64,000 nt of DNA. Origin: Streptomyces sp. NBC_01224 (GTDB lineage Bacteria > Actinomycetota > Actinomycetes > Streptomycetales > Streptomycetaceae). The DNA lies in NCBI RefSeq assembly GCF_036002945.1, contig NZ_CP108529.1:2542001-2606000 (forward strand), in the 5' to 3' direction. Every line of letters begins with the position of its first letter. Within the stretch, counting starts at the first letter, position 1. The notes below the pieces were generated by a model that searched no databases, was not told the origin of the DNA, and was given only the letters and a program-made list of their open reading frames with translations. This document shows positions 60,588 through 64,000 of the stretch, piece by piece. Position numbers and translations under genes: made by a program.

Positions 60588-61513
60588 CAGACCAGGTCCT
60601 CCGTCCCGGAGCGGCGGATGTAGACGGTGACCATGATCAGGACGACCGCCATGAGGATGAAGGAGAGCGCGGCCGCCGTCGGATAGTCGAGGACGCGCAG
60701 GAACTGGGTCTGGATGACGCTGCCGACCATCTTGGTGTCGGTGGAACCCAGCAGTTCCGCGTTGACGTAGTCACCGCTGGCCGGGATGAAGGTCAGCAGA
60801 GTTCCGGAGACGACACCCGGCATGGAGAGCGGGAAGGTCACCTTTCGGAAGGTGGTGGCGGGGGTGGCGTACAGATCGCCGGCCGCCTCGTGCAGCCTGC
60901 CGTCGATCCGCTCCAGCGAGGTGTAGAGCGGCAGGATCATGAACGGCAGGAAGTTGTATGTGAGACCGCAGACCACCGCCATCGGCGTGGCCAGCACCCG
61001 GTTCGACTCGGTCCAGCCGAGCCAGCTGGTGACGTCCAGGATGTGCAGCGTGTTCAGTACGTCCACAACCGCGCCGCCGTCCGCGAGGATCGTCTTCCAG
61101 GCGAGCGTACGGATCAGGAAGCTGGTGAAGAACGGCGCGATGACCAGCACGAGGACGACATTGCGCCAGCGGCCCGCCTTGAAGGCGATGAGGTACGCGA
61201 GCGGGTAGCCGAGCAGCAGGCACAGGAGCGTGGCGGTGCCCGCGTACAGCAGGGACCGGATGAACTGCGGGTAGTAGTCCTTCAGCGCGTCCCAGTAGGT
61301 CTGAAAGTGCCAGGTGACCTCGAATCCCTTCTCCAGGGATCCCGTCTGTACGGAGGTCGATGCCTGGTAGACCAGCGGCAGCGCGAAGAAGACGACCAGC
61401 CACAGGATGCCGGGAAGCAGCAGCCAGTAGGGGACGAGGCGCTTGCGGGTGGAGGCCTTGCGTACTTTCGGCTCCGTGAGCGGCGCGACAGGTGGCGCCT
61501 GGGTGACGGTCAC
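60587..61513 (-). CDS. potB: Polyamine ABC transporter permease (PotB-type)
   Basis: A 308-residue permease. The start is the GTG at 61513 (MTVTQAPPVAPLTEP), overlapping the potA stop as GTGA; the frame is open upstream inside potA only. About six membrane helices (YWLLLPGILWLVVFFALPLV, LLYAGTATLLCLLLGYPLAY, VVLVLVIAPFFTSFLIRTLA), and the EAA loop EAAGDLYATPATTFRKVTFPLSMPGV. It forms the membrane channel with PotC. Confidence 0.93.
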   Translation of the reverse strand: MTVTQAPPVAPLTEPKVRKASTRKRLVPYWLLLPGILWLVVFFALPLVYQASTSVQTGSLEKGFEVTWHFQTYWDALKDYYPQFIRSLLYAGTATLLCLLLGYPLAYLIAFKAGRWRNVVLVLVIAPFFTSFLIRTLAWKTILADGGAVVDVLNTLHILDVTSWLGWTESNRVLATPMAVVCGLTYNFLPFMILPLYTSLERIDGRLHEAAGDLYATPATTFRKVTFPLSMPGVVSGTLLTFIPASGDYVNAELLGSTDTKMVGSVIQTQFLRVLDYPTAAALSFILMAVVLIMVTVYIRRSGTEDLV

Positions 61514-62658
61514 GCCGCGTCCTCCACCGTCTCCACACCGGCGTCGATGTCCTGGGCGGCGTCCAGGCCGAAGGTGTGGGCCGGGTTCCAGTGCAGGACG
61601 ACCTCGGCACCGGCCGTGAGTCCCGCGCGCCTCTCGACGTTCTGCTCGTACACCTGCAGCGCCTTGCCGGCCGGGCTCTCCACCACGTACTGCGTGGACA
61701 CTCCGATGAAGCTGGAGTCGACGATCCGGCCGGTGACCCGGTTGCGGCCCTCGGCTATCGCGTCCGCGTCGTCGGCGTGCGCGAGCGAGATCTTCTCCGG
61801 GCGTACGCCGAGCAGCAGCTTGCCGCCGTCGGCGGTCGGGGCCGAACATCGCTCGGTGGGCAGCCGCAGCTTTCCGCCGCCAGCCGCCACGACGATGTCC
61901 GTGCCCGCGGAGACGATCTCGCCCTCGATGAGATTCGAGGTGCCGAGGAAGTTGGCGACGAAGGTCGTCTTGGGGTTCTCGTACAGATCGGCGGGGGCGC
62001 CGAGCTGCTCGACCCGGCCCCCGTTCATCACCGCGACGGTGTCGGCCATGGTCATGGCCTCCTCCTGGTCGTGGGTGACATGGATGAACGTGATGCCGAC
62101 CTCGGTCTGGATGCGCTTGAGCTCCAGCTGCATCTGGCGGCGCAGCTTGAGGTCGAGGGCGCCGAGCGGCTCGTCGAGAAGGAGTACCTGCGGGTGGTTG
62201 ATCAGGGCGCGGGCGACGGCGACGCGCTGCTGCTGGCCGCCGGAGAGCTGGTGCGGTTTGCGCTTGGCGAAGTCGCCGAGCTGGACGAGCTCCAGCATCT
62301 CGTCGACCTGCTTCTTCACCGACTTGATGCCGCGCCGGCGCAGACCGAAGGCGACGTTCTCGGTGATGTCGAGGTGCGGGAAGAGCGCATAGCTCTGGAA
62401 GACCGTATTGACGGGCCGCTTGTACGGGGGCAGGTCGGTGATGTCCCGGCCACCGAGCGAGACGGTGCCGGTGGTCGCCTCCTCCAGGCCCGCGATCATC
62501 CTCAGGGTGGTGGTCTTGCCGCAGCCGGACGCGCCGAGCAGCGCGAAGAAGGAGCCCTGCGGGACGGTCAGATCGAGCGGTTTGACGGCGGCGAAGGAGC
62601 CGTACGTCTTGCTGATCCCGGTGAGGCGGACGTCGCCGCCTGTCTGCTGCTGTGTCAT
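61510..62658 (-). CDS. potA: Polyamine ABC transporter ATP-binding protein (PotA-type)
   Basis: A 382-residue ABC ATPase, start ATG at 62658 (MTQQQTGGDVRL). Walker A GASGCGKTTTL, Q-loop NTVFQSYALFPHL, signature LSGGQQQRVAVARAL, Walker B VLLLDEPLGALD, switch HVTHDQEEAMTM; the C-terminal TOBE-like domain (LLLGVRPEKISLAHA) is typical of PotA/FbpC types. It energises uptake through the two permeases. Conserved domains are complete. Confidence 0.95.
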   Translation of the reverse strand: MTQQQTGGDVRLTGISKTYGSFAAVKPLDLTVPQGSFFALLGASGCGKTTTLRMIAGLEEATTGTVSLGGRDITDLPPYKRPVNTVFQSYALFPHLDITENVAFGLRRRGIKSVKKQVDEMLELVQLGDFAKRKPHQLSGGQQQRVAVARALINHPQVLLLDEPLGALDLKLRRQMQLELKRIQTEVGITFIHVTHDQEEAMTMADTVAVMNGGRVEQLGAPADLYENPKTTFVANFLGTSNLIEGEIVSAGTDIVVAAGGGKLRLPTERCSAPTADGGKLLLGVRPEKISLAHADDADAIAEGRNRVTGRIVDSSFIGVSTQYVVESPAGKALQVYEQNVERRAGLTAGAEVVLHWNPAHTFGLDAAQDIDAGVETVEDAA

Positions 62659-62713
62659 GGATCGCGGTCCCATTGGTGTCAGGGGAGATCGGAAAAAGGA
62701 AAACGCGCGGCGG

Positions 62714-63964
62714 TCAGGCACCGATGAGCTTGGCGAACTTCTCCTCGTACGCCGTCTCTTCCTCGGCCGTCAGGGAGCGGAAGGCGTGCGACTTGGCCGC
62801 CATCTCCTTGTCCGGAAGGATCAGGACGTTGTCGGCCATCGCCTGGTCGATCTTCGCCAGTTCGTCGCGGACCCCGTCGACCGGACAGACGAAGTTGATG
62901 TACGCGGCAAGCTGGGCGGCGACCGTCGGCTCGTAGTAGTAGTCGATGAGCTTCTCGGCGTTGGTCTTGTGCCTGGCCTTCACCGGGACGAGCAGGTTGT
63001 CGCTGGATATGACGTATCCGGCGGCCGGGACGGCGTACTTGATGTCCGGGTTTCCGGCCTGGAGCTGAATGATGTCACCGGCCCAGGCGACACAGGCGGC
63101 GATGTCGCCCTTGTCGAGATCGGCCGTGTAGTCGTTGCCGGTGAACCGCCGGATCTGGTTCTTGTCGACGCCCTTCTGGAGCCGGCCGATCGCGGCGTCG
63201 TAGTCGGCGTCGGTGAATGTGCCGAGGTCCTTGCCCATGTCGAGCAGGGTCAGACCGACGGAGTCGCGCATCTCCGAGAGGAAGCTGACCCGTCCCTTGA
63301 GCTTCGGGTCGTCGAGCAGCTGGCTGACGGAATCGACCTTGCGGCCCCCGGTCGCCTTGGAGTTGTAGGCGATGACGGCGGGGATGCCCGCCCACGGGTA
63401 CGAGTAGGCGCGGCCGGGGTCCCAGTCCGGGGAGCGGAACTGCGCCGACAGGTTGGCGTAGGCGTGCGGCAGGTGCGAGGGGTCGAGCTTCTGCGCCCAG
63501 CCGAGTCGGACGATGCGGGCGGCGAGCCAGTCGGTGACACAGATGATGTCGCGGCCGGTGTCCTGGCCGGCCGCGAGCTGCGGCTTGATCTTGCCGAAGA
63601 ACTCGACGTTGTCGTTGATGTCCTCGGTGTACTTGACCTTGATCCCGGTGCGCTCCGTGAACGCCTCCAGGGTGGGCCGGTGCTTGCCGTCGTCGGTGAC
63701 GTCCATGTACTCGGTCCAGTTGGAGAAGTTGACCTGCTTCTCCGTCGCCGAGTGGTCGTCGGAAGCCGCCGCGGCGTCCCCCTCCCGCTTCGCCGGCGGG
63801 ATGCCGCAGGCGCTCAGCGTGCCGAGACCGCCGATCGCGAGCGCCCCCATGCCGGAGGCGCGCAGCAGCGATCGGCGGGTCAGGGCGCCCCGGCCGCTGG
63901 TCAGACTGCGTCGCATCGCGGCCAGTTGGGCCGCGGAGAGACGCTCGGGCTCGTACTGCTCCAT
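62714..63964 (-). CDS. potD: Polyamine-binding lipoprotein (PotD-type), Tat-exported
   Basis: A 416-residue solute-binding protein. N-terminal RRSLLR (residues 30-35) followed by a hydrophobic stretch gives a twin-arginine signal, ending in a lipobox LSAC with Cys53, so it is a Tat lipoprotein. The mature part has the spermidine/putrescine-binding fold (VNFSNWTEYMDVTDDGKHRP, KVKYTEDINDNVEFFGKIKP, AGIPAVIAYNSKATGGRKVD, CVAWAGDIIQLQAGNPDIKY). It captures polyamines outside the membrane for PotABC and is the first gene of the transporter group; GAAAGGG precedes the ATG at 63964. Confidence 0.94.
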   Translation of the reverse strand: MEQYEPERLSAAQLAAMRRSLTSGRGALTRRSLLRASGMGALAIGGLGTLSACGIPPAKREGDAAAASDDHSATEKQVNFSNWTEYMDVTDDGKHRPTLEAFTERTGIKVKYTEDINDNVEFFGKIKPQLAAGQDTGRDIICVTDWLAARIVRLGWAQKLDPSHLPHAYANLSAQFRSPDWDPGRAYSYPWAGIPAVIAYNSKATGGRKVDSVSQLLDDPKLKGRVSFLSEMRDSVGLTLLDMGKDLGTFTDADYDAAIGRLQKGVDKNQIRRFTGNDYTADLDKGDIAACVAWAGDIIQLQAGNPDIKYAVPAAGYVISSDNLLVPVKARHKTNAEKLIDYYYEPTVAAQLAAYINFVCPVDGVRDELAKIDQAMADNVLILPDKEMAAKSHAFRSLTAEEETAYEEKFAKLIGA

Positions 63965-64000
63965 GCGCGTTGCCCTTTCGGGTGTGTGGCCGGGGTCGGC

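Overview
The window is high-GC actinobacterial DNA and almost certainly Streptomyces. GTG starts are frequent, many stop/start codons overlap as ATGA, GTGA or TGATG, the conserved order nusA-rimP ... proS ... ispG-site-2 protease-dxr is present, and so are typical Streptomyces families (SpoIIE/PP2C phosphatases with PAS or GAF domains, PucR, DUF5999, DUF6415, a DasR-type operator in front of a chitinase).

Left core block (1-14.3 kb): nusA start, rimP, a lipoprotein/ferritin-like pair, a kinase-fold protein, proS, two GNAT acetyltransferases, the MEP-pathway genes ispG and dxr around a site-2 protease, a zinc-ribbon membrane protein, a diverged aroA paralogue and an acyl-CoA dehydrogenase. Right core block (47.4-64 kb): aldehyde dehydrogenase, PucR regulator, membrane ATPase, gabT, PAP2 phosphatase, secreted GH18 chitinase, a frameshifted conserved gene, an FAD amine oxidase and a polyamine ABC transporter (potDABC order). 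The oxidase, gabT, the dehydrogenase and the transporter together form a coherent putrescine-to-GABA-to-succinate route.

Between them (14.5-47.3 kb) lies a patchwork accessory region. Its left part (15-28.5 kb) holds decayed prophage or integrative-element pieces (amidase endolysin, holin with a nonsense codon, structural-protein and integrase fragments), IS630 and IS5-type remnants, an initiator tRNA, an amidohydrolase and an ECF sigma factor with a membrane partner. Its right part (29-47.3 kb) holds three SpoIIE-type phosphatases overall (the first at 15 kb), a SplB-like radical SAM operon of five genes joined by stop/start overlaps (radical SAM, DEDDh exonuclease, P-loop NTPase, aldo/keto reductase, degenerate Nudix), XRE and LuxR regulators, a complete IS5-family element plus an inverted internally deleted copy, an RsbW-like ATPase/DUF6415/DUF5999 cluster and an HhH-GPD DNA glycosylase.

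The main unexplained signals are in this patchwork. (1) A dispersed repeat of about 200 bp occurs in five places (14.5, 19.4, 28.3, 37.3, 47.3 kb), with a palindrome whose arms covary between copies. (2) A 487-bp direct repeat with no difference seen by eye lies 10,049 bp apart, and its second copy creates an in-frame chimera of a B12-binding-type domain and a LuxR output domain, exactly at the junction with the right core block. (3) A 75-bp 3' flank is shared by two phosphatase genes. (4) A 34-bp repeat marks the truncation of an XRE regulator. (5) The repair-flavoured radical SAM operon itself is the best candidate for an undescribed system.
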